From Streptomyces griseosporeus (GTDB lineage: Bacteria > Actinomycetota > Actinomycetes > Streptomycetales > Streptomycetaceae), in the NCBI RefSeq assembly GCF_014656055.1, contig NZ_BNBR01000001.1, positions 682,001-746,000 on the forward strand: 64,000 bases of DNA, in the 5' to 3' direction. Below the pieces are notes generated by a model that was given only the letters and a program-made list of their open reading frames with translations, was not told where the DNA came from and searched no databases. Shown in pieces: positions 8,087-15,829 of this stretch. Within the stretch, counting starts at the first letter, position 1, and each line of letters begins with the position of its first letter. The position numbers and the translations under genes are program-made.

Positions 8087-9115
8087 ATGGGCCGTGACGA
8101 CGGCACGGGCGAGGGCAACAGCGCCTACGGCAGGACGGCGTTCACCCGGTCCAAGAGCCATTTCGCCGACCGGATCACCGCCGACGGACGTGACGGCTGG
8201 CCGGTGGAGGCGGGTCGGTACCGGCTGGTGGTCAGCCGGGCCTGCCCCTGGGCGAGCCGCGCGGTGATCTCGCGGCGGCTGCTCGGGCTGGAGGACGCGC
8301 TGTCGCTGGCGGTCGCCGACCCTGTCCAGGACGACCGCAGCTGGCGGTTCACCCTGGACCCGGACGGCCGCGACCCGGTCCTCGGCATCCGCTTCCTCAG
8401 CGAGGCCTACGACCGGCGGGAGACCGGATATCCCGGCGGGGTGAGCGTGCCGGCGGTCGTGGACGTGCCGAGCGGCAAGCTCGTCACCAACGACTACCAG
8501 CGGATCACCCTGGACCTGGCCACCGAGTGGTCGGCGCTGCACCGCGAGGGCGCGCCCGACCTGTACCCGTCGGCGCTGCGCGAGGAGATCGACGAGGTGG
8601 CGGCGGCGGTGTACGAGGACGTCAACAACGGGGTATACCGGGCCGGGTTCGCCACCGGGCAGGCGGAGTACGAGGCCGCCTGCGCCGGTGTGTTCCGGCG
8701 GCTGGAGTGGCTCGCGGACCGGCTGGAGCGGCAGCGCTACCTGGTCGGCGACACGATCACCGAGGCGGACATCCGGCTGTTCACCACGCTGGTCAGGTTC
8801 GACGCGGTCTACCACGGGCACTTCAAGTGCAACCGCTGGAAGCTGACGGAGAACCAGGTCCTGTGGGCGTACGCGCGGGACCTCTTCCAGACGCCGGGCT
8901 TCGGCGACACGGTCGACTTCGACCACATCAAGCGGCACTACTACCAGGTGCACACCGGTATCAATCCGACGCGGATCGTCCCGCTGGGGCCGGATCTCGC
9001 GGGCTGGCACGCGCCGCACGGCCGGGAGCGGCTGGGCGGGCGGCCGTTCGGGGACGGCACGCCCCCGGGGCCGGTGCCTCCTCGGGAGGCGGTTCCGTCC
9101 GCTGGGCGGGCATGA
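8087..9115 (+). CDS. glutathionyl-hydroquinone reductase-like protein (YqjG/ECM4 family)
   Basis: 342 residues, starting at an ATG with ggaggaggga upstream. The omega-class transferase active-site motif reads SRACPWASRAV, with Cys in the place where YqjG/ECM4 enzymes have their catalytic CPW. The C-terminal helical domain has TITEADIRLFTTLVRFDAVYHGHFKCN, highly conserved in this family. These enzymes remove the glutathionyl (or, in actinobacteria, probably mycothiol-derived) group from S-hydroquinone conjugates, so it likely acts in cytosolic quinone detoxification. Actinobacteria make mycothiol rather than glutathione, which makes the true thiol partner an open question. Confidence 0.93.
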   Translation: MGRDDGTGEGNSAYGRTAFTRSKSHFADRITADGRDGWPVEAGRYRLVVSRACPWASRAVISRRLLGLEDALSLAVADPVQDDRSWRFTLDPDGRDPVLGIRFLSEAYDRRETGYPGGVSVPAVVDVPSGKLVTNDYQRITLDLATEWSALHREGAPDLYPSALREEIDEVAAAVYEDVNNGVYRAGFATGQAEYEAACAGVFRRLEWLADRLERQRYLVGDTITEADIRLFTTLVRFDAVYHGHFKCNRWKLTENQVLWAYARDLFQTPGFGDTVDFDHIKRHYYQVHTGINPTRIVPLGPDLAGWHAPHGRERLGGRPFGDGTPPGPVPPREAVPSAGRA

Positions 9116-9162
9116 TCGTGACAGTGCGTCCGGACGAACGAGTGTGCAGAACAGGAGATCCC

Positions 9163-9459
9163 GTGGCCAAGAAGAAGAAACTGTCCCTCGCCTACCAGCC
9201 GGTCGGGTTCGTGCTCGGCTGGGCGGGTGGTGCGCTGGGCGGGATGGCCTTCCGCAAGCTCTGGAAGGCCATCCGTGACGAGGACGACGCGCCCGACGCG
9301 CTCGACCCGGACCGCGGCTGGGGCGAGATCCTGCTGGCCGCCGCGATCCAGGGGGCGATCTTCGCGGTGGTGCGCAGTGCGGTGGACCGTACGGGCGCCA
9401 AGGCGATCGCCCGCTCGACGGGTGTGTGGCCGGCGAAGGAGAAGGGCGGCCGGGACTGA
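9163..9459 (+). CDS. DUF4235 small membrane protein
   Basis: 98 residues from a GTG with aggag upstream. The start is Lys-rich (VAKKKKLSLAY), followed by a Gly-rich hydrophobic helix (VGFVLGWAGGALGGMAFRKLW) and a second one (ILLAAAIQGAIFAVVRSAVDRTGAKA), the layout of DUF4235. A two-helix inner-membrane protein of unknown role. It follows the hydroquinone reductase by 47 bp and is probably co-transcribed. Confidence 0.85.
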   Translation: MAKKKKLSLAYQPVGFVLGWAGGALGGMAFRKLWKAIRDEDDAPDALDPDRGWGEILLAAAIQGAIFAVVRSAVDRTGAKAIARSTGVWPAKEKGGRD

Positions 9460-9489
9460 GCCGCCCCTTGGCACCCGCCCCGCCGGCCC

Positions 9490-9882
9490 TCACCCGCGTT
9501 TGGGGGCCGGCGGCGGTGTGCGGCGCAGGGTGAAGGAGTGTCCGGCCGGGTCGGCGAACCCGCGCTCCTCGTACGGCCCCGGGGCGTCCTTGGCCTCCAG
9601 CGGCCGGCCCCCGAGGCTCACGACCCGGCGTTCGGCCGCGTCCAGGTCCTCGACGAGGAAGTCGAGGTGGACCTGGAGGGAGTTCTCGGGCCGGGGCCAG
9701 CTGGGCGGGGTGGCGTTGGTGTCGCGGCGCAGGGCGATGCGGGTGCCGCCGGCGGCGCGCAGCTCCACCCGGTTGGCGGACACCACCGTGTCCTCGGCGT
9801 CCAGCAACTGCTTGTAGAACTCGGCGAGTTTCTCGGGTTCGGCGCAGTCGAGCACGACGACGCCGGCTGTCACGAGGGGCAT
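9490..9882 (-). CDS. VOC-family glyoxalase/dioxygenase-like protein
   Basis: 130 residues with the paired beta-alpha-beta-beta-beta modules of the vicinal oxygen chelate fold: VVVLDCAEPEKLAEFYKQLLDAE at the start and HLDFLVEDLDAAERRVVSLGGR in the second half, ending FADPAGHSFTLRR. This is the glyoxalase-like domain group. Several metal-ligand positions differ from true glyoxalase I, so it may bind a ligand or antibiotic rather than catalyse. Unknown substrate. Confidence 0.88.
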   Translation of the reverse strand: MPLVTAGVVVLDCAEPEKLAEFYKQLLDAEDTVVSANRVELRAAGGTRIALRRDTNATPPSWPRPENSLQVHLDFLVEDLDAAERRVVSLGGRPLEAKDAPGPYEERGFADPAGHSFTLRRTPPPAPKRG

Positions 9883-9901
9883 GTCTCCTCCGCGGGCGAT
9901 G

Positions 9902-9934
9902 GGACCGGGGCGGGGTGAATTCCCGCCCCGGTCC
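9902..9934 (-). terminator. hairpin terminator between two minus-strand genes
   Basis: A perfect 13-bp GC-rich stem (9902-9914 with 9922-9934, beginning GGACCGGG) with a 7-nt loop lies between the pyridoxamine-oxidase-like gene and the downstream VOC gene. No U-run follows, the common Streptomyces situation. Confidence 0.6.
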
Positions 9935-9951
9935 TTGCGGTTACCCCGGAT

Positions 9952-10416
9952 TCAGCCGGCCACCAGCCACTTGCCGTCCCGCATCAGCTCGCGCCCCTCG
10001 AGTTCACCGGACTCCCGCCAGGCTTGGACGCGGTGCGGGTGGACGTAGAAGTACAGGTAGGGCGTGGACAGTTCACGCGGGTCGAAGCCGGCCCTGGCGG
10101 CGAAGATCTCGGCGTCCTCCTCGGCCAGGTCGGCCGGGGCCACGGCGGTGGCCGTGCCCTCGATCATGACGACGTCGCGGGTCTCACCGATGCCGAGGCG
10201 GACGGCCCGGGTGGTCCGCAGGTTGCGACAGGTCGGGCTGTCGGCCGGGGTGGCGATCAGCAGGACGGCACCGTCCCAGACGAAGGAGAGCGGGACGAGG
10301 TAGGGGGCGCCGCCGTGCTCGGCCGCGGTGGCGACCCAGGCGTCGACGTCGTGCTCCAGACGGTGCAGGGTGTCGCGTTTGCGCTCTTTCGGCGTTCGGG
10401 CGGGGATTGCGCTCAT
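9952..10416 (-). CDS. pyridoxamine 5'-phosphate oxidase-fold flavin-binding protein
   Basis: 154 residues with the split-barrel FMN/F420-binding fold: LVPLSFVWDGAVLLIATPADSPTCRNLRTTRAVRLGIG is the characteristic strand set, and the C-terminal YFYVHPHRVQAW matches the family end. Actinobacterial members often use F420 or haem-degradation-related ligands; no specific activity can be assigned. The ATG chosen has gggagg directly before it; an in-frame upstream start would add 30 residues of low-complexity sequence. Confidence 0.85.
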   Translation of the reverse strand: MSAIPARTPKERKRDTLHRLEHDVDAWVATAAEHGGAPYLVPLSFVWDGAVLLIATPADSPTCRNLRTTRAVRLGIGETRDVVMIEGTATAVAPADLAEEDAEIFAARAGFDPRELSTPYLYFYVHPHRVQAWRESGELEGRELMRDGKWLVAG

Positions 10417-10548
10417 CCTCCCAGTCTGACGGCCGTTCCCCTGCGGAGGCGGGGATCCGCGCCGGGCGACGCCGAAGGTTTGCGGGGGCCGCTCACGCGG
10501 ATGCATCCGAGGCCGGGTCGCCGGCCGCCCGCTCCCCCGGCACCCCCC

Positions 10549-11493
10549 TCAGCGCACCGGCCGAAACGTGCGCCGATACGCCTGGGGGGACACCCCGATC
10601 GTCGCGTGCAGGTGCTGTCGCAGTGACGCGCCCGTGGCGAAGCCGACCGCGCCGGCGATCTGGTCGACGGACAGGTCGCTGGACTCCAGCAGGTGGCGGG
10701 CGCGGGCGACGCGCTGCTGGATGAGCCAGCGGCCGGGGCTGACGCCGACCTCGTCGTGGAAGCGGCGGGCGAAGGTGCGCAGGCTCATCCGGGCGTGGCC
10801 GGCCAGGTCGGCGAGGGCGAGCGGCTCGTCCAGGCGCTGCAGGGCCCAGGCGCGGGTGGCGGCGGTGCTCGCGGCGCCGGGCTCGGGCACGGGCTGCTCG
10901 ATGTACTGGGCCTGGCCGCCGTCCCGGAACGGCGGCACCACGCAGCAGCGGGCGACCGCGTTGGCGAGCCGGGTGCCGTGGTCCTCGCGGATCAGGTGCA
11001 GCAGGACGTCCACGCCGGAGGCCGCGCCCGCCGAGGTCAGCACGCGGCCGTCCGCGACGAACAGCACGTCCGGGTCGAGGGGGATGTGCGGGTACCGGCT
11101 GCGGAAGAGGTCCGCGAGCTGCCAGTGGGTGGTCGCCCGGTGGCCGTCGAGCAGTCCGGCCGCGGCGAGCACGAAGGCGCCGGTGCAGATGGAGACGATC
11201 CGGGCGTCGGGGCGGATGCGGGCGAGCGCGGCGCCGACCGTCCCGGGCAGCTCGGCGGGGAGCCGGGAGGGGTCGATCGCCGCGACGATCACCGTGTCGG
11301 CGGTGGCCAGGGCCTCGGGGCCGTGCTCGACGGTGATGGTGAAGTCGGTGCTGGTGCGCACCGGGCCGCCGTCGGCCGTGCAGGTCAGGACCTCGTAGTG
11401 GCCGTCGGCGGCGCCGAGGATACGGCTGGGCATGCCCAGTTCGAAGGGGTAGACCCCGTCGAGGGCGAGGACGACGACACGCTCGGGTTGCAT
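10549..11493 (-). CDS. GlxA-family AraC-type transcriptional regulator
   Basis: 314 residues. The N-terminal DJ-1/PfpI-like domain (residues 1-~185) carries the nucleophile-elbow-like segment IVSICTGAFVLAAAGLLDGHRATTHW. The C-terminal AraC DNA-binding domain has two helix-turn-helix motifs, ADLAGHARMSLRTFARRFHDEVGVSPGRWL and VDQIAGAVGFATGASLRQHLHATIGVSPQAYRRTF. The GlxA subfamily includes activators such as AdpA and amidase regulators. The gene is divergent from an MDR-type oxidoreductase (71-bp gap), its most likely target. Confidence 0.93.
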   Translation of the reverse strand: MQPERVVVLALDGVYPFELGMPSRILGAADGHYEVLTCTADGGPVRTSTDFTITVEHGPEALATADTVIVAAIDPSRLPAELPGTVGAALARIRPDARIVSICTGAFVLAAAGLLDGHRATTHWQLADLFRSRYPHIPLDPDVLFVADGRVLTSAGAASGVDVLLHLIREDHGTRLANAVARCCVVPPFRDGGQAQYIEQPVPEPGAASTAATRAWALQRLDEPLALADLAGHARMSLRTFARRFHDEVGVSPGRWLIQQRVARARHLLESSDLSVDQIAGAVGFATGASLRQHLHATIGVSPQAYRRTFRPVR

Positions 11494-11564
11494 GGCACGA
11501 TCCTATCGGATGTTGGCCTTCATGCCATTTCCCGGCCGGCCGGACTCCGGCAGGCTGGTCGACC

Positions 11565-12515
11565 ATGAACGATGTGAAGACGATGCGTGCCATCGGCCAG
11601 GACGTCCTCGGCGGTCCCGAGGTGCTGAAGGAGATCGAGCTGGAGCGGCCCGCGCCGCGCCCCAACGAGGTACTGGTGCGGGTGCGCGCCGCGGGCGTGA
11701 ACCCGACGGACTGGAAGCACCGGGCCACCGGTGGCTTCCTGGGGCAGCCGCCGTTCGTGCTCGGCTGGGACGTCTCCGGCGTGGTGGAGGCCGTCGGGAT
11801 CGGCGTGGCCCGTCTCGCGCCCGGTGACGAGGTCTTCGGGATGCTGCCGTACCCCTTCGGCCACGGCTCGCACGCCGAGTACGTCACCGGTCCGGCCCGC
11901 GCCTTCGCCCACAAGCCGGCCTCGGTCGACCACATCCAGGCGGGCGCGCTGCCGCTGGTGTCGCTGACGGCGTGGCAGGCGCTGGTGGAGACGGCGGACG
12001 TGCGGCCCGGGCAGCGGGTGCTGATCCACGCGGCGGCCGGGGGCGTCGGCCATGTGGCCGTGCAGATCGCCAAGGCCCGCGGCGCTCATGTCATCGGGAC
12101 GGCCAGCTCGGGCAAGCACGCGTTCCTGCGCTCGATCGGCGCCGACGAGACGATCGACTACCGGGAGACGGACTTCGCCGAGGCGGTGAAGGACGTCGAC
12201 GTGGTGCTGGACACGCTCGGCGAGGAGACGTCGGTGCGGTCGCTGCGGGTGCTGCGGCCGGGCGGGATCGTCGTGTCGATCCTGCCGGTGGGGTCGGACG
12301 AGTTCCACCAGGAGGCCGAGCGGCTCGGCGTGCGCGCGGTGCGCATGCTCGTCGACGCCTCGCACAGCGGTCTGCGGCAGATCGCCGAACTGGTGGAGGC
12401 GGGCAGGCTGCGTGCGGAGATCGCCGGGACCTTCCCGCTGGCCGAGGCCGCGGAGGCGCACCGGCTCGGCGACACGGGGCGCACGACGGGCAAGCTGGTG
12501 CTGACCGTCGACTGA
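11565..12515 (+). CDS. zinc-independent medium-chain NADP-dependent oxidoreductase (quinone oxidoreductase-like)
   Basis: 316 residues. GroES-like N-terminus with RAAGVNPTDWKHRATG and VLGWDVSGVVEAVG, then the nucleotide-binding domain with VLIHAAAGGVGHVAVQIAKARGAHVIGTAS. The structural and catalytic zinc cysteines are missing, as in the QOR class. This class reduces quinones or alpha,beta-unsaturated ketones with NADPH. It is divergent from the GlxA-type regulator, which probably controls it. A second ATG at 11583 is a possible start. Confidence 0.93.
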   Translation: MNDVKTMRAIGQDVLGGPEVLKEIELERPAPRPNEVLVRVRAAGVNPTDWKHRATGGFLGQPPFVLGWDVSGVVEAVGIGVARLAPGDEVFGMLPYPFGHGSHAEYVTGPARAFAHKPASVDHIQAGALPLVSLTAWQALVETADVRPGQRVLIHAAAGGVGHVAVQIAKARGAHVIGTASSGKHAFLRSIGADETIDYRETDFAEAVKDVDVVLDTLGEETSVRSLRVLRPGGIVVSILPVGSDEFHQEAERLGVRAVRMLVDASHSGLRQIAELVEAGRLRAEIAGTFPLAEAAEAHRLGDTGRTTGKLVLTVD

Positions 12516-12528
12516 GACCGGCCCCGCC

Positions 12529-12574
12529 GACCGACTCGTACCGCTTCGCTCACGACACAAAAAAAGTCGGTCGC
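12529..12574. promoter_or_regulatory. 9-bp inverted repeat with long spacer after the oxidoreductase gene
   Basis: CGACCGACT (12529-12537) and AGTCGGTCG (12566-12574) are exact inverted copies separated by 28 bases that end in an A-run. It may be a weak terminator for the oxidoreductase or a regulatory site for the STAS gene; there is no U-run on the plus strand. Confidence 0.35.
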
Positions 12575-12689
12575 AAATCGACGACATATGTCAATCGAAC
12601 ATGCTCAAATTCACTCGCCCGAGGGTAACTTGCAGGGCGGGGAACGATCTGGGCTCCCCTCCCCCACAGCGGCTGGAGGCGATGTCGTC

Positions 12690-13070
12690 GTGCAGCACGA
12701 ACCCGCAGCGCGCAGTCCGCATCTGCGCACACGTCAGGCGGGCGGGTACACGGTGCTGGAGTTCGCCGGCGAGATCGACATCCTCGCCGCGGCCGAGATC
12801 CAGCCCCGGCTGGACGAGGTGACGGCGGGCCCCGGGCCGCGGGTCGTGATCGACCTGACGGACGTCGAGTTCTTCGACTGCTCGGGGCTGCGCCTGCTCT
12901 ACCGCGCCCGGCGCCGGGTGCTGGACCACGGCGGCCGCATCCACCTGGTGTGCACCCACCCGCTGACGCTGCGCGTGCTGCGCCTGACCGGGCTGCACAA
13001 GCTGCTGCCGCCGTGCTCCACCCTGGAGGCGGCCCTCGGCCGGCCCGAGGCCGCCTCCGGCACCTTATGA
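12690..13070 (+). CDS. STAS-domain anti-sigma factor antagonist
   Basis: 126 residues from the GTG chosen here, which has GGAGG ten bases upstream. An ATG at 12588 is in frame but the intervening codons are AT-rich and unlike Streptomyces coding sequence. The STAS fold is clear: GYTVLEFAGEIDILAAAEIQPRLDE, then VVIDLTDVEFFDCSGLRLLYRARR with the phosphorylatable Ser near residue 65. Such proteins bind and neutralise an anti-sigma kinase when unphosphorylated. No partner kinase lies beside it. The upstream AT-rich stretch contains GGGTAAC at 12623-12629, which resembles a SigB-type -10 element, but no convincing -35. Confidence 0.9.
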   Translation: MQHEPAARSPHLRTRQAGGYTVLEFAGEIDILAAAEIQPRLDEVTAGPGPRVVIDLTDVEFFDCSGLRLLYRARRRVLDHGGRIHLVCTHPLTLRVLRLTGLHKLLPPCSTLEAALGRPEAASGTL

Positions 13071-13160
13071 CCGCCGCCCCCGGGAAAACCTGTTGCGCCC
13101 CGCCACCCCGGACGGGCCATGATGGCCCGGTCCACGTCCCCTCGGTTCAGGAGCACCCGG

Positions 13161-13274
13161 ATGCGCCGACTCCTCGGAATCACCCAGCCCGCCCACCGGC
13201 TCACGGTTCCCGAGGACTCGACCCCGTATGCACACCCTGAACATCGGCATTCTCGCCCATGTCGACGCCGGTAA
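13161..13274 (+). CDS. possible leader ORF overlapping the ribosomal-protection gene
   Basis: A 37-codon frame starts at ATG with AGGAG seven bases upstream, reads MRRLLGITQPAHRLTVPEDS and continues in another frame 47 bp into the downstream gene, ending TAA. The downstream gene has only GAGGA eleven bases before its own ATG. The leader could couple or attenuate translation, as leader peptides do for tet(M)-type genes. There is no homology support. Confidence 0.25.
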   Translation: MRRLLGITQPAHRLTVPEDSTPYAHPEHRHSRPCRRR

Positions 13275-15105
13275 GACCAGCCTGACCGAGCGGCTGCTCT
13301 TCGACCACGGCGCGATCGACCGGCTCGGCAGCGTCGACGCCGGCGACACCCGCACCGACGACGGTGCGATCGAGCGGCAGCGCGGCATCACCGTCCGGTC
13401 CGCGGTCGCCGCGTTCACCGCGCACGGCACCCAGATCAACCTCATCGACACACCCGGCCACTCCGACTTCATCGCCGAGGTGGAGCGCGCCCTCCAGGTA
13501 CTGGACGGGGCCGTGCTGCTGCTGTCCGCGGTGGAGGGCGTCCAGGCGCAGACCCGGGTGCTGATGCGAACCCTGCGCCGGCTCGGGCTGCCCACGCTGG
13601 TCTTCGTCAACAAGATCGACCGGCCCGGCGCCCGCGCCGACGAACTGCTCGCGGACATCCGGCGCCGCCTCACCCCGCACGTCGCCCCGCTGACCGGCGT
13701 CACCGGCATCGGCACGCCTGAGGCCCGGGTGCACCGGCGCCCGCCGGACGCCACCGCGGCCGAGGCGCTCGCCGAGGTGGACCCGGGCATCCTGGCCGCC
13801 CTGGTCGACGGGCCGCCGCCGGACCGGGCCGCGCTTCAGGCCGCGCTCGCCGCGCGCACCGCCGACGGCTCCTTCCACCCGGTGTACTTCGGCTCCGCCC
13901 TCGGCGGCCAGGGCGTCGCCGAGCTGGTCGAGGGCATCGTCCGGACCGTCCCGGCGGGCTCCGTCCGGAGCCCCTCGCCCGAGCCGTCCGGGCGGCACCG
14001 CGGCCCGCGCGGCACGGTGTTCGCCGTACGACCGGGCCCCGGCGGACAGCGCACGGCCTATCTGCGCCTGTACGACGGTGAGGTGACGCAGCGTCAGCGG
14101 CTGACGTTCCTGCGCCGGGAGGCCGACGGCCGCACCACCGAGGTCGCCGGCCGGGTGGGCCGCCTGGAGGTGATGGGCCGGCCGGGGCCGCTGACCGGCG
14201 GCAACATCGCGGCGCTGGGCGGGATCCCGGGCCTGCGCGTCGGCGACCGGCTGGGTGAACTCACCGACCGGGCGCCGCAGTTCGCACCGCCCACACTGCA
14301 GACCCTGGTCCGCGCGCGGCGCCCGGAGCAGGCGGCGCCGCTCAGGTCGGCGCTGCTGGCCCTCGCCGACCAGGACCCGCTGATGCACGCCCGGCCGGCC
14401 GCGGCGGGGGCGACCTCGCTGCTGCTGTACGGGGAGGTGCAGATGGAGGTGCTGGCGGCCACGCTCGCCCAGGACTTCGGCATCGACGCCGCGTTCGAGC
14501 CGGGCCGGGTGCGGCTCCTGGAGCGCCCGGCCGGCATCGGTGAGGCCTCGGAGGAGATGCCGTGGCTGGACCGCACCCGGTACTGGGCGACGGTCGGGCT
14601 GCGCGTCGAGCCGGGTCCCGTCGGCTCCGGTGGCGTCTTCGCCTACGAGACGGAACTGGGGGCGCTGCCGCGCGCGTTCCACCAGGCGATCGAGGAGACC
14701 GTGCACACGACGATGCTGTCGGGTCCGCACGGCTGGGAGGTCACCGACTACCGCGTCACCCTGACCCGCTCCGGCTTCTCCTCGCCGGTGAGCACCGCGG
14801 CCGACTTCCGCGGGCTCACGCCGGTCGTGCTGCGGCGGGCACTGGAGCGGGCGGGCACCCGGGTGTACGAGCCGTACCACTCCTTCGAGGCGGAGGTGCC
14901 GCCGGACGCGCTCGCGCCCGTCACCTCGCTGCTCGCCTCGCTGGGCGCCGAGATCAAGGAGACGACGGGCGGCACCGCGTCCTGGGTGATCGCCGGTGAG
15001 CTGCCCGCCCGGCAGGTCCGGCGGGCCGGGCTGCGGCTGCCGGGCCTCACCCGCGGCGAGGGCGTGTGGTGGTCCCGGCCCTCCGGCGACCGGCCGGCCC
15101 GCTGA
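13228..15105 (+). CDS. EF-G-like ribosomal protection protein (Tet/OtrA type)
   Basis: 625 residues, the length of Tet(M)/OtrA proteins, shorter than EF-G (~700). GTPase motifs: AHVDAGKTSLTE (residues 10-21), the RGIT switch, DTPGH and NKID. The central and C-terminal domains follow EF-G domains II-V (YGEVQMEVLAATL, YEPYHSFEAEVP). Family members bind the ribosomal A site and release tetracycline at the cost of GTP. Chromosomal Streptomyces copies may give tetracycline tolerance or serve another ribosome-rescue role; which applies is inference. A possible leader ORF precedes it. Confidence 0.9.
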   Translation: MHTLNIGILAHVDAGKTSLTERLLFDHGAIDRLGSVDAGDTRTDDGAIERQRGITVRSAVAAFTAHGTQINLIDTPGHSDFIAEVERALQVLDGAVLLLSAVEGVQAQTRVLMRTLRRLGLPTLVFVNKIDRPGARADELLADIRRRLTPHVAPLTGVTGIGTPEARVHRRPPDATAAEALAEVDPGILAALVDGPPPDRAALQAALAARTADGSFHPVYFGSALGGQGVAELVEGIVRTVPAGSVRSPSPEPSGRHRGPRGTVFAVRPGPGGQRTAYLRLYDGEVTQRQRLTFLRREADGRTTEVAGRVGRLEVMGRPGPLTGGNIAALGGIPGLRVGDRLGELTDRAPQFAPPTLQTLVRARRPEQAAPLRSALLALADQDPLMHARPAAAGATSLLLYGEVQMEVLAATLAQDFGIDAAFEPGRVRLLERPAGIGEASEEMPWLDRTRYWATVGLRVEPGPVGSGGVFAYETELGALPRAFHQAIEETVHTTMLSGPHGWEVTDYRVTLTRSGFSSPVSTAADFRGLTPVVLRRALERAGTRVYEPYHSFEAEVPPDALAPVTSLLASLGAEIKETTGGTASWVIAGELPARQVRRAGLRLPGLTRGEGVWWSRPSGDRPAR

Positions 15106-15172
15106 CGCCAACCCGCTTGTCTGATCGGGGATTTGGCGGGCATCCGAAGAGGCAGGAAGGAGGACCGTCGCC

Positions 15173-15829
15173 ATGACGACTTCCCTCGGACGCCTGCGGC
15201 GGATGCCCGGCTGGACGAAGGTCGTGGCCGCGCTCGTGCTGGTGCTCGTCGTCTTCTTCGCCGGGATCCGGTTGAGCGTGCTGCCCGGCCTGAAGGACCT
15301 GTTCGGGACGGAGACCCGGGATCGGTCGGGGCCCGCGCTGCTGCAGTCGATCCAGGACATGAGCCGCTACGACGCCGCCTCGGGCAACTTCCATGTGGTG
15401 GTGGACCTGGAGAAGGACGCCCGGTTCCTGCCGGACGCCGTGCGCGGCACCCGCACCCTGTACGTCGGGGCGGGCACCGTGGACGCCTACGTCGACCTCG
15501 GCCAGGTCGGCGAGGACGATGTGACGGTCGACGAGGACCGCACCACGGCCACGCTGCGCCTGCCGCACGCGCGGCTCGGGAAGCCGGCCCTCGACCCCGA
15601 CCGCTCCTACGCCGTCTCCAAGCAGCGCGGCCTGCTGGACCGGCTCGGCGATCTGTTCTCCGACAACCCCAACAGTGAACAGGCCGTGCAGAAGCTGGCG
15701 GTGCGGCACATCGGGGAGGCGGCGAAGGAGAGCGGGCTGACCGCGCGCGCCGAACGCAACACCACCGGCATGCTCACCGGGCTGCTGCGCTCGCTCGGCT
15801 TCACCCGTGTGACGGTGACATACGCCTGA
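15173..15829 (+). CDS. DUF4230 membrane-anchored protein
   Basis: 218 residues. A short basic start and one transmembrane helix (VVAALVLVLVVFFAGIRL, about residues 18-35) anchor an extracytoplasmic DUF4230 domain with repeated beta strands (GNFHVVVDLEKDARFLPDAVRGTRTLYVGAGTVDAYVDL). Function unknown; family members are usually single-pass exported proteins. ATG preceded by aggaaggagga. It ends exactly where the convergent mrpD gene ends, with no bases between the stops. Confidence 0.88.
   Translation: MTTSLGRLRRMPGWTKVVAALVLVLVVFFAGIRLSVLPGLKDLFGTETRDRSGPALLQSIQDMSRYDAASGNFHVVVDLEKDARFLPDAVRGTRTLYVGAGTVDAYVDLGQVGEDDVTVDEDRTTATLRLPHARLGKPALDPDRSYAVSKQRGLLDRLGDLFSDNPNSEQAVQKLAVRHIGEAAKESGLTARAERNTTGMLTGLLRSLGFTRVTVTYA

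Noticed and set aside
12588..12689. Upstream ATG for the STAS protein
   Set aside because: The 34 extra codons are AT-rich and unlike coding sequence here, with no ribosome binding site; the GTG at 12690 fits the family start.
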